The notes beneath the pieces are model-generated. The model was not told the origin of the DNA, did not search any database, and saw only the letters and a program-made list of their open reading frames with translations. Below, piece after piece: positions 1-10,500 of a DNA stretch of 64,000 nucleotides; positions within the stretch are counted from its first letter, which is position 1; every line of letters starts with the position of its first letter. A program made the translations under genes and the position numbers. Source of the DNA: Struthidea cinerea (lineage: Eukaryota > Chordata > Aves > Passeriformes > Corcoracidae); assembly GCA_013397865.1 (NCBI GenBank), contig VZTI01005025.1, positions 127,535 to 191,534 on the forward strand. Reading direction: 5' to 3'.

Positions 1-1729
1 TCCCTGCCACCTGAAGGCAAGCCTGAGCAGTGTTACAAGTTTGCTGAACTTTTTATTCATTTATCCATGTGAGTGAAATGTTCCTGCAGACCAGACATTT
101 ACTTTATCACCTAGTTTCTTTGGCCGATTCCCAAAGGTTCTCCAGTTCTCCCTGGCTCCTTCAGCAAAAATGTGGAAGCTAAAATCTGGTATTTCTGGTG
201 TACAGATGCAAGTCAAACAGTTAATACAGAAGCAGACTTAACTTTCCAGGCTGCTTTTATATATCACAAAGAAGCAAAAATAAGCAGATAAAAAGACCTA
301 AAAGTTCTGGTTTTGTTGGGTGGTGTTGTTGCTGCTGTTTAGGGTTTTTCTTTTGTTTTGTTTTTTTACTTTACAATCAGCTTTGTGAGTCCTTATTTAA
401 GACAATGTAAAACTCCTGCATAACACATGCCTAAACGCCGTAATGCCAGGTACTTTTTGAGAAGCAATTGACTTTGATTCATTAAGAGCTCTACTCCATG
501 ACAATAAAGTGCACAATGTAACATGACAAGGCTCACAAAAGCTGATTCCCAAACAGCTGCTGGTTTCTGTGAGCTGCAGGTCAAATGCAAAGATTCTCAG
601 CACAAAGAAAATTTTGAGACATTGCAACAAATCAAAAGCCAACACTGCTGCCTCCTGGCTCTGAGCTGTGCTGCTCAGACCTCCTGCAGTTGGAGTTCTC
701 GACAGAGGAAGTTTCCAGTAGTGCTGCCACCAGCGTGGGGCAGATCTCTGTGACAGCAGAGCACTGTATAAAAGCTCACAGTTATTTTTAAACACCTTGT
801 TATTTGAAAAAGCACGCTATTTCTAATGCCAATTCAAGAGAAACCCTGCTGATTTCAAAAGGTTCAGTTGCATAAAAACTGCTTCAAGAGAAGTGACTTG
901 GATTTGGTAACTCCTTTAGCTGCTAATTGTTATGCAAATTATTCCTAATAGCTCCGTAATTAAATGTATATTATAGTGCTGGATGCTCCTGCAAGGACTT
1001 TAAATTTCGTGGAATATTTGTACCTGCTAAAACTACAGTGAATTTAAGACGAGCTGTGAATTTTTTTACAGGTCTGGGGCAGAGAGCACAAAGGACTGGA
1101 GAGGCACAAATGTGTCCCTGGTATCTCTTTGTCCTGGGAAGAGCAAGGGAAATGCCCCTCTCTGCATGGATGGTGGCATTGCAGCAGCACAGTTCTGATG
1201 GTGGGGAGATCAGCAGGAGGTGCTTTACCTCTTCACATTGTGTGCACAGGTATAGGCAATGAAAGTGGAGAGAAGTAAATGCTATCATAGCCCCTTTGAC
1301 TTGGTAGACAGACACAGAGAGCAAGAGATCATCCCACCCGCCACATGAGTACAGCAGCAAGGCCTTTTGAGGATGGCTCCAACCTTCAGCGCTGAATAAA
1401 ATCCTTGATTTTTAAATCCAGGTGGTGCAGATAAACAGCTCTCCTTCAGGGTTTTCAACACAGGCCAGAGGAAACAGCTTTTGGATAACTATACATTTCT
1501 CACTGTGAGAGATCTCTAGTCCTGGAGATTACTAGAAAGCAAGTGGTTTATAGCTACTCTTTCAGCATCAACGCCACCAAGCACCTTATTAAACTTTCAT
1601 TGGAGCTGACAATATATGGAGCTCCTAAGGCGTTTTTACAGAAGTGTTATCTTTTTAACCTGGAAGTCAATAGGAGCTGTAGGTCCATGTCCATACAGAA
1701 GCAGACCCCAAATTTCCCTGCTAAAGTGC
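1..1729. other. Intergenic DNA, no gene seen
   Basis: Open frames here are short, lack homology I recognise and show no splice-bounded structure. An AT-rich stretch around 905-975 contains an octamer ATGCAAAT (932-939) and several TAATT cores, which could be a regulatory element, but this is weak. Nothing else is supported. Confidence 0.5.
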
Positions 1730-2437
1730 AGCAGAGGGTAGATTTAGATTAGCTACTAGAAGAAAACTCCTCCCTGTGAGGGCAGTTGTTATAGATTGCT
1801 TGGACAGAATCAGTGAGCCAATTAAGTAAAATAATATATCAATTTATTATAAAAGATTTGGCAGCGATAAGAGGCAAAACAGCGCTAGACAAACCGAGGG
1901 AGTCTCTGCTCCGCCACGGCTCATGACTCCCCCTCCCCGGAGACACAACTTTATAGTCCCTTATTTCCGGTGTACGTGTCTTCTTTGGTGTACTCTGCGT
2001 CCGCACGATCTGTTGCTAGGGGGTCTTTTTCTGCCTCCTGGTGGTCGCTGGGATGAAGGCCCCGAGTCTTCCTCTTGTGACTTTCCTGTGCGTGTTTTAC
2101 TACATCCTGCAAGCATTGTTTACATTACCGGATGTCTGCATTCAATGCAAGACTTACTCCTTCCTGGTTCAAGGCTGACATCTGGTTTTTCTACTAGCGT
2201 AAGCAAGATTAAGCAGGATTTGATTAACAAACATTTTTCTTTTTATCACACAGTGAGGCCCTGGCACAGGCTGTCCAGAGAAGCTGTAGATGCCCCCTCC
2301 CTGGAAGTATTCAAGGCCAGGCTGGATGGGCCTTGGAATAACCTGGTCTAGTGGAAGGTTTCTCTGCCCATGGCAGGGAGTCTGGGAGCTTTAAGGTCCC
2401 TTCCAACCCAAATCATTCTATGAGTCGATGATTCTGT
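1730..2437 (+). mobile_element. CR1 LINE 3' fragment split by an LTR
   Basis: The CR1 3' end reads in the plus direction in two parts, 1730-1786 and 2251-2437. The first ends in the CTGTGAGGGCAGT segment. The second resumes with CAGTGAGGCCCTGGCACAGG and runs through CTTCCAACCCAAATCATTCT to the typical ATTCTATG/ATTCTG tail. Removing 1787-2250 plus one CAGT copy rebuilds a continuous CR1. The copy is 5'-truncated and non-coding. Confidence 0.85.
1787..2250 (-). mobile_element. Solo LTR inserted in CR1
   Basis: A 464-bp element begins with TG and ends with CA, and is flanked by a 4-bp direct repeat CAGT (1783-1786 and 2251-2254). On the minus strand it carries a TATAAAG box (rc of 1949-1955) followed downstream by an AATAAA signal (rc of 1843-1848), in the right order for a promoter and polyadenylation site of an LTR. 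No internal retroviral sequence lies next to it, so it is a solo LTR. I cannot name the family. Confidence 0.75.
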
Positions 2438-3302
2438 TACCACAACTGAACCTCATTTCAGGTTTGCATTATCCTGCTAGTTTGCAGGTACCATCTGAAA
2501 AACAGAGGATGCTTGAGATGAGTCCTTGCATCAATCTGTGTGAAACAAGCAGTATTTAACAAATACAAACTCCGAGATACACAGAAAACTGTGTTTGAAC
2601 AGCTGCTGTTAAGAAACCTCTTCTGAGCTGGTTACTGAGGTCCTTGAGTTAGAGCTGAATCCTTCTCATTTATGAGAAAACGCCTTTTATCTGTAAATAA
2701 TCAGCCCCTCCCCCACCTCCCCCCAGCCGTCCCTTCACAGACTTTTGCTTAATTGTTTATCTATGGAAGGTTACTGCATTTCTCCATGGAACAAAGGAAG
2801 AGCTATTTTCCCTGACAATGTGTGGTCTTTGTTTCACATGAAAATATCACCAAGAAAAGTGGGAAATCATGGGCTTTGTCATCCTGTTTATTCAGGGAAC
2901 TGATTCCGTTTTGGAGGAAAATAAGTTTTCCTCGAGGTCAAAGTCCCATCTGTAGTCATTAGCAGCTAAGCTTCACCTTTCTGCAAAGCAGCAGCAGCCT
3001 GTTTGACTGGGACTATCCTCCACATTCCCTTTTCTTCCTCTTTTGCTTTCCAGCCTGGCATCTCATCTTCCCTGTGGCTCTGAGACTATCATGCAGGGAC
3101 AAGCAAGACCTAGGGTACCATTTCCTTCAGTTTTGGCCAGTAGAAACTTCTTTGCTTTGACTAGATACTGTGCTTGATCTCCCACTTAATTTCCTGGTTT
3201 TTTGTGGTGTGAATAATTAGTCATATAACCTTTACCTTCCTCCTCCGAGGGGGTGGGAAAAGCTCCCAAGTTCACTATGCAGTTTACTTCACTCTAATAA
3301 TG
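2438..3302. other. Intergenic DNA, no gene seen
   Basis: Unique-looking sequence with a C-rich run near 2705-2728. There are no exon-like open frames and no element that I recognise. Confidence 0.5.
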
Positions 3303-4427
3303 TGTCTTGGTTTGAAAGACAGGTGTCTGCCAAGGAAGGCAGGAGCCTCCCGTGAAATGGAAAATGCAACCCCCTTCCCTCTGAATTATTATAATTTTTA
3401 AATTAAGGGGCTTTCAGGCAAAGATATGAGGAAAAAGAATAACAGTTCTTTACTAATATATATATATGTATAACAAGGCAAACAAACAACAATAACTGTG
3501 GCAGTAACGGCAAACAGAACCACAAACCCAGTGCCGGCCTCTCTCGGCTGTCGGGCCCTTTCCCCGTGGGTGCAGTTCCGCTCACAGCCGGCAGGGGCGC
3601 TGGCGGCTCCCGGTGAGCGGGGCGGGTGCGATGGTTCCCCCGCGGCTGCAGGGGGCGCTCCGGAGCCCGTGGCACGGGGAGCACGCGGTGATGGCGTCTC
3701 GGCCGAGCCGGGAAGGGATGGAACAAAGGCCGCACAAACCCCCTGGGCAGCTGATCCCGGTGCCCGGCCGGACCCTCGGGAACAGCAGGCTGGGACAGCA
3801 GAGACAAGCACAGATCCCGGGTGGCAGATGAGATGTATCAAACTCCAGAGCTGCAGCGGGAACCCCGGGGGATCTCGGCAAGCAGGGCGTGCGGAGCTAC
3901 AGAGTAGCGAAGGCTCGCAGGACAGCCGGGGCCGGGCGGCCGCAGCCTGGCTCCCGGCGGGGCAGGGACAGGCGGGCTTGGGATCTCAGGGTTTTCCCCG
4001 AGACACCTGAGCAGATGGTGAAAAGGTCCCTTTTTTAGAAAGGTGGGGTGTTAGGGTCCCAGTGTAACAGCCACTCCAGCGAGCACGCTCCACTCACCGT
4101 AGAAGAAAGGCAGCAGAAAGCAGAAGCCTGCAGCGCCGACGAATTCTCTCCACAACGACAGCAGCCCCCCTCTCTCTCTGCATGCCGGGAGAACCAGAGA
4201 GCTAGGGGATGTACCCAACCCCTTTTTCTCAGTTCAAATCTCACGGCATCCCCCGCCCTACACGAGAAAACCCCAGGTGAGAGAGAGTAGCCAACTGGAC
4301 CCTACCCCCTGTGGCCAGGTCTTTTGTTTCCCCTAAGTATCCAGTAATTTGTCCGCCTGGCAACATGTATGGGGAAAATTCTTTAAGAGAAAAAGTAAAC
4401 AAAAGGAGAGCTCCTAAAACCCCAACA
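3303..4427 (-). mobile_element. Long solo LTR (about 1.1 kb)
   Basis: The plus strand runs from TGTCTTGGTTTGAAAGACAG to TCCTAAAACCCCAACA, giving TG...CA termini; read on the minus strand it opens TGTTGGGGTTTTAGGAGCTC. I associate both termini with a long LTR common in songbird genomes (recollection, not a search). The middle (about 3500-3980) is GC- and CpG-rich, unlike the flanks. The target-site duplication is unclear: TAATG before and TAACA after match at only three of five positions, while AATAAT occurs at 3296-3301 and 4432-4437. Open frames inside it are not genes. Confidence 0.7.
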
Positions 4428-6016
4428 TAACAATAATTTAAGTTTCGGAAACTTCTTCACAGGAAAAGTAACTCTCATCAGTCACGTGATTATAAATAGA
4501 GGCCAGCTCTCTACAGCCTATGACGCAGAAATAGCAAACTGCAATATTTGTGTTTAAAAAAATAGTAGTAAATTAATTTAATCATGGGCTTCTGTACATT
4601 GTTTTTGTCTCAGCCAGTAAATGAAAAATACCAAGACAGTTGGCTTGAGATGTCCTACAAAGCAACCCACAGTATTCTGTAAATAGCCCAACAAGAAATA
4701 TTTGCTTTGTAGGTTTTTGGTGACGCAGAAAGAGACAAAACTTCTCATGCTTTTTTAAGGCTGGAAATTTTGGATGACTGATGAGTATAACATCCATAGT
4801 GTTCCAGGATTTTATTATCTATATTAATAACATTCATGGGTTGCCAATGAAAAGAGTGTGTGTGGAACAGGTGGCTGGAGGCATTACCTGGGCAAAGAGG
4901 TCATTGTGTCAGGGCAGTTAAACCAGAGCAACGAGTTCAGTCTTTGCATGGCACAAGGTGCACATGTAAACATCCTGTCTCCTCTTCTATGACTTCCTGG
5001 GTATGTGTCCTTCTGCTCTGCAGCCATGGGGAATGCCAGGATCTGCAGAGGGGAACAGTCTCAGTAACTCACCTCTTTTTGGACCTTGACCCGGTGCAAG
5101 CCCCCGGAGAGGCTTGGCTGCGTGGGTGCGGAGCAGTGAGGTGTCCTGGGAGCCTGGTGCAGGGAGATCCCTCTGCAGGAATGGTGCTGAGGATAAAGCA
5201 GGTGGGGTGTGACAGCACCCTTGTGGGTCTCAAAGGATACATGGGTGCAGGGGTGCGATGCCATGCAGGCAGGGACGGAGTGCAGTGAGCTTGAGAACCA
5301 CCCCCCGTCCCCTGTGCTTGAACCAACACAAGCAACTGGAGCAACTTCTCCCTTAACATTTGTAACATAAGAAAATGTTTTTTAAAAGAGTCTGTTCTTC
5401 TGAATCATTTCCCCTCCTCGCTCTCATTTGCAGATATGAACTATAATCCTAGGGTATAGCTGGAAGTTTGCAATGCAAAAATCACAGACTGCTGAGATTT
5501 TCTTACACCTGCAAGGGATTCTAGTAAGGATCTGAACAGTGAAAGCAAGGCACAGCAATTAGTATTTGGATGCAGGGTCATTTTTAGCTCTCTACATAGG
5601 GCAGGCAATGCCATGAGCTATAGAGCATTGCAGAACACTACTCAAGTGGCTGCCTCAGCAAGGGCGAGGTTGCTGCTCAGGTCACGTGAAAAGGCAGTAA
5701 TAGGAGGTGTACGATTCACATAGAAACACAGAACTACTACAAGAAGATTACACACTATTATTATGTGAAAGAGCATTAGAGCAGCAAAATTATTTTGAGG
5801 AACTGGTTCAGCACCAGCATCTTTAGCAAAAGATGGAATAGTTTTACAGACATTTGTACAAAGATGGAGAGAGAAGGGGAAAGAATGCCAAATGCAATCT
5901 GTGGGAAAAGGCTCTTCTACCCTCAGAAAAAGGTTTGAAGAGGCAGAAGGAAAGTCAGCATCAGCGAGGAGGACACACCTCACATTGCCTTCAAACTGGA
6001 GACTGTGGCGCAGACT
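4428..6016. other. Intergenic DNA, no gene seen
   Basis: No coding structure is recognisable. A CACGTG E-box (4483-4488) followed at once by TATAAATA (4491-4498) resembles a core promoter just outside the LTR, but no gene follows it. A GC-richer part (about 4860-5320) has open frames on both strands without any recognisable family. Confidence 0.45.
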
Positions 6017-7110
6017 GATCATAGAATCATTAAAGTTGGAAAAGACCTCCAAGATCATCAAGTCCAGCCTTTGACTAAACACCACCTTGTCTACTAAGCA
6101 CTAAGTGCTATGTCCAGTCATTCGTTGAGCACTTCGGGGATGGTGACCCCACCACCTCCCTGGGCAGACGATTCCAGGGTTTGAAATCTTTACCATAAAG
6201 AAATTCCTTCTGATGCTCAACCTGAACCTTCACTGGTGCAGCTTGAGTCCATTTCCTCTAGTCCTGTCACTGTTTGCCTGGGAGAAGAGGCCAAACCCCA
6301 CTTTGCTACAGCCTCCTTTCAGGTACTTGTAGAGTGATAAGGTCTCCCCAGACTAAACACCTCCAGCACCTTAATGTCCTTCCTGAATGGAGGGGCCCAG
6401 AACTGGACACAGCACTTGCGGTGTGGCCTCACTAGTGCTGAGTACAGGGGGACAATCACTGCCCTGGTCCTGCTGGCCACACTATTGCTGATACAGACCA
6501 GGACACCACTGGCCTTCTTGCCTACCTGGGCTCATGTTGAGCCACTGTCAACCAGCACCTCCAGGTTCTTTTCCACTGGGATGCTTTCCAGCCACTCTGC
6601 CCCCAGCATGGAGCTCTGCAGGGGGGTTGCTGTGGCTTAAGTGACCTGTCACTTCACCTTGTTGACCCTCACAACATTTGCCTCAGCGCATTGATCCAGC
6701 CTGTCCAGATCCCTTTACAGAGTGTTCTTACCCTCCAGCAGATCAACACTCCCACACAACTTGGTGTTATCTGTGAACTTACTGAGGATGCTCTCCAGCC
6801 CCTTGTCCAGATCATTAATAAAGATATTATTATACAGGACTGGGCCCAATACTGGGCCCAATACTGAGCCCTGGGGAACCCCACTAGTGACCAGTCACCA
6901 ACTAAATGTGGCACCATTCACCACCACTCTCTGGGCCCAGTCATCCAGGCAGTTTTTAACCCTTTAGAGAAGAGTGGGCTCCAAGCCATGGGCCGCCAGC
7001 ATCTCCAGGAAAATGCTGTGGGAGACAGTATTGAAGGCTTTGCCGAAGTCCAGGCAGACTACATCCACAGACTTCCTCTCATCCACTAGGCAGGTCACTT
7101 GGTCATAAAA
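6017..7110 (-). mobile_element. CR1 LINE with decayed reverse transcriptase end
   Basis: A minus-strand CR1 about 1.1 kb long. At the plus-strand start the rc of the typical tail and TTGGAAAAGACCTCCAAGAT consensus is visible. Further in, the minus strand translates in pieces to reverse-transcriptase C-terminal motifs: VCLDFGKAFNTVSH near 7020-7065, SGVPQGSVLGP near 6850-6890, and FTDNTKLCGSVD (the degenerate catalytic box) near 6745-6780. Stops and frame changes show it is inactive. The 5' part of the element is missing. Confidence 0.9.
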
Positions 7111-8024
7111 GGATATTCCATTTTATTAAGTTCTCAGACAGTGAAAACAACTCCAAATCTGTTTGCTTTTTCTTATCCATCCTCATACAGTTACTTTTAT
7201 CTGTCTTCATAACACACTGACTGTTCATTCTGTTCTCAGTTTTTCTTGCTCTTCTAGACAAACTGTTCAGGCATCAATTTAGTGATCTTAACTGCAACAC
7301 TCAGAGGAGGAGAAAACAAGTTTGCAGGCTGAACATCCCTCCAAGACGTCCTCAGTCCTCCTACTTTGCCTCGGGAAAAGCAATTGTCTGAGATTTATTT
7401 TCTCCTGTAGAGCAGAGAACAGTAATGTTAAATGTTTAAGCACAAGTAATTGATAAGACAGCAGAGACAGCTTCTCCATAAAAAGAGAAGCTCTGTCTTC
7501 TCCTGGTGGGCATGAACAGATGCAGCCATGCTGGAAATATTTCATTGTTTAAATAGACATGTACATCTACATTGTAGATGCAATATAGGTAAAAGACACA
7601 GATAGTAATATATGATTACATATATATATATATATGATAATATATAGTATCACGTAGAGGTGAGTATTTTTCAGAAGACTGACCCATCCATCCATCTTCT
7701 GACTAATTTCGAGGCATCAGCCTCTTGACCAGCAGGATCACAGGTCCTGCAGAACACCTGAGGCTTTTCCAGGAATGGAGACTGAACCTTGCAGAGTGAT
7801 TTCTACCCAATGCTGCTCCACTTATTTGCTACTGAAACAAAACAAAAACAAAAATCACAAAACAAACAAACAAACAAAAAACCAAACCAAAAAATCGTTT
7901 CAGGAAGCTGGAAGACGAGTAAATGGATGAAGCGTTCGGTCCTGCCCGAGGAGCCTCCGTCACCTCCCTCGTGCCCTCACCCACTCCTGGGTCGAGGCCG
8001 GGTCCGTGTCGGCCGCCGCCCCCC
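7111..8024. other. Region upstream of SOWAHA
   Basis: Contains an AT microsatellite (about 7618-7635) and an AAAC-rich low-complexity stretch (about 7840-7893). The last 100 bases before the gap become CpG-rich (about 7925-8024), as expected for the CpG-island promoter or first codons of SOWAHA. An exact start codon cannot be placed because of the gap. Confidence 0.5.
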
Positions 8025-8859
8025 NNNNNNNNNNNNNNNNNNNNNNNNNNNNNNNNNNNNNNNNNNNNNNNNNNNNNNNNNNNNNNNNNNNNNNNNNNNN
8101 NNNNNNNNNNNNNNNNNNNNNNNNNNNNNNNNNNNNNNNNNNNNNNNNNNNNNNNNNNNNNNNNNNNNNNNNNNNNNNNNNNNNNNNNNNNNNNNNNNNN
8201 NNNNNNNNNNNNNNNNNNNNNNNNNNNNNNNNNNNNNNNNNNNNNNNNNNNNNNNNNNNNNNNNNNNNNNNNNNNNNNNNNNNNNNNNNNNNNNNNNNNN
8301 NNNNNNNNNNNNNNNNNNNNNNNNNNNNNNNNNNNNNNNNNNNNNNNNNNNNNNNNNNNNNNNNNNNNNNNNNNNNNNNNNNNNNNNNNNNNNNNNNNNN
8401 NNNNNNNNNNNNNNNNNNNNNNNNNNNNNNNNNNNNNNNNNNNNNNNNNNNNNNNNNNNNNNNNNNNNNNNNNNNNNNNNNNNNNNNNNNNNNNNNNNNN
8501 NNNNNNNNNNNNNNNNNNNNNNNNNNNNNNNNNNNNNNNNNNNNNNNNNNNNNNNNNNNNNNNNNNNNNNNNNNNNNNNNNNNNNNNNNNNNNNNNNNNN
8601 NNNNNNNNNNNNNNNNNNNNNNNNNNNNNNNNNNNNNNNNNNNNNNNNNNNNNNNNNNNNNNNNNNNNNNNNNNNNNNNNNNNNNNNNNNNNNNNNNNNN
8701 NNNNNNNNNNNNNNNNNNNNNNNNNNNNNNNNNNNNNNNNNNNNNNNNNNNNNNNNNNNNNNNNNNNNNNNNNNNNNNNNNNNNNNNNNNNNNNNNNNNN
8801 NNNNNNNNNNNNNNNNNNNNNNNNNNNNNNNNNNNNNNNNNNNNNNNNNNNNNNNNNNN
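8025..8859. other. Assembly gap (835 N) in SOWAHA
   Basis: A run of 835 undetermined bases preceded by GGCCGCCGCCCCCC. It probably hides the GC-rich start of SOWAHA with the N-terminal SOWAH domain. The N count need not be the true length, so frames read across it are unreliable. Confidence 0.95.
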
Positions 8860-9532
8860 CGGGCAGTGGACACAGAAGCTCCACGGGCTGCTGCTGGGCG
8901 ACGCCAGCCTGGCGGCTCGCAGGGACTTCATCTCCGGCTTCACCGCCCTGCACTGGGCCGCCAAGAGCGGCAACTGCGACATGGTGACCAACATCATCCG
9001 AGCGGCCGAGAAGGGCGGGTCCCGTGTCAATGTGGATGCCAGGTCGCATGGTGGCTACACGGCACTGCACCTGGCTGCCATACACGGCCAGGAGAAGATC
9101 ATCACCATGCTCGTCTACAGCTACCATGCCAAGATTGACCTGAGGGACTACAGCGGGAAGAAGCCGCACCAGTACTTAAAGAAAGGGACATCCCTTACAA
9201 TCAGGCGCTTGCTGGGGGACCCCAGCCTTTCCCAAAACATGGAGCACTCCATGCCCATCAAGAAGTCCACAAAGCTTGCGGCTTCAATCTTGAGCTCCAC
9301 TAGCACTTTTCTGGGGGTCATATCTGATGACATGGCTTTCTATGATCTCACCAAAGGTTTAAGGAAGCCCTCGACTTTAAACAAGCTTCTAACTGCCACT
9401 ACAGGCCCGAGGAGGAAGCCAAAGACCAGAGGGGGCTTCCCTTCATATTCCTCACTCTCTGAGGTAACGGAGGAGGAGGAAGAGGTTGTTGTGAAACGCA
9501 GACCCGTTTCTGAGCTGTTCTTTGGCCACTAA
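8860..9532 (+). CDS. SOWAHA: SOWAHA, ankyrin-repeat C-terminal part (5' partial)
   Basis: Sosondowah ankyrin repeat family member A (formerly ANKRD43), a protein whose cellular role is poorly known. In mammals it is a single-exon gene. The first complete codon after the gap is at 8861 and 223 codons remain before the TAA at 9530-9532. Two ankyrin repeats are clear: GFTALHWAAKSGNCDMV followed by GGYTALHLAAIHGQEKI, then a weaker KIDLRDYSGKKPHQYL unit, followed by a basic, Ser/Thr-rich tail with a run of glutamates and the end VSELFFGH. The start and SOWAH domain lie in the gap. The call as A rather than B, C or D rests partly on the neighbour: SOWAHA and SHROOM1 are tail to tail in mammals, as here. 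Only the 5' incompleteness is in doubt. Confidence 0.92.
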
Positions 9533-10500
9533 CCTCTGCCTTACTGTGATCAAAATGGTTTAATAGCATGGCTGGTGTCTCAGCTTTCTCTTGCAGAAGC
9601 AGTTTGGATTTTTTCTCTCTGCATCTGTCTTTTTGGATGTTTAACTGAATCAGTGATAGGGTCTACATCCAAAGCCGACAGCATGAAGCCCAGCTCCATG
9701 TGCCTGTGGAAAGGGAGCTGCCAGGAAGTGCTATCCATGCTGTATGTACCATTGTGCTGATGTATTGGTGGAGACCACAAACTTTATACTTACTGGTTGG
9801 AAAACTAAAACAACTTATGTGTGTGTAGACAGGTGAAAATGCCTGAGGTACAGCCTTCTTGATCTGTGTTCCTCGGCTGGAGAGCAGGATTGCATATTTT
9901 ACACTGTGAACAGCAAGCTGGTAGCTGGCTACTTCAACAAGGCCTGTTATCTAACAGGATTAAATTATCAGAGGAAAGATGCATAGTTTTCTATGATGTT
10001 TCTGATTATTTTGGTAGCAGAAGAAGGATATTTCTATTTACAAAAATTGCATACTTTTTCAAAACAAAGTTTCTCACTATCAGAAATACTAACATAACAA
10101 TCTCTATTGTTGCCTGATGCATTTTATTAGATGAATTACTTAAAAAGATAGACCCTGACCTTCAGCACTCGAGTCACCATGACTTGTCTACCTCAGTTTG
10201 AAAGCTGACTAGTGATTTAAGTTTTTCTCTCTTCCTGAAAGACTTTTTGACCAGGTGGTACTTACCCACGTCTTGATGATACTGTGAACATTTAAACTTT
10301 ACAGTAGTTCAATCAACTTAATCTGAATAAAAACCGTCTTGATACTTGATAGTGAAAAACTGAGCTGAAAAACTGGGAATTGGATCCGTCTGAGTAGCCA
10401 ACTGGAAAGAAAGTTAGGCTTGTATGTCTGATTCTTTTTGTTTAAAACTTGGCCTTTCATTTTGACCTATTTACAATAAATATCTATAAACATTGGGCTT
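9533..10500 (+). other. SOWAHA: Probable SOWAHA 3' UTR
   Basis: No frame continues after the stop. Candidate polyadenylation signals AATAAA lie at 10326-10331 and 10475-10480; the second is followed by a T/G-rich stretch. The UTR could extend further, since ends cannot be set without transcripts. Confidence 0.5.

Noticed and set aside
1923..2351. A 142-codon open frame
   Set aside because: It runs from the LTR into the CR1, so it is a repeat artefact.
3498..4010. A 170-codon open frame in GC-rich DNA
   Set aside because: It lies inside the long LTR, has overlapping open frames on both strands and no family resemblance.
7789..9169. Several long open frames spanning the first gap on both strands
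   Set aside because: They exist only because the N run has no stops. Only the plus-strand frame giving ankyrin repeats after 8861 is real.
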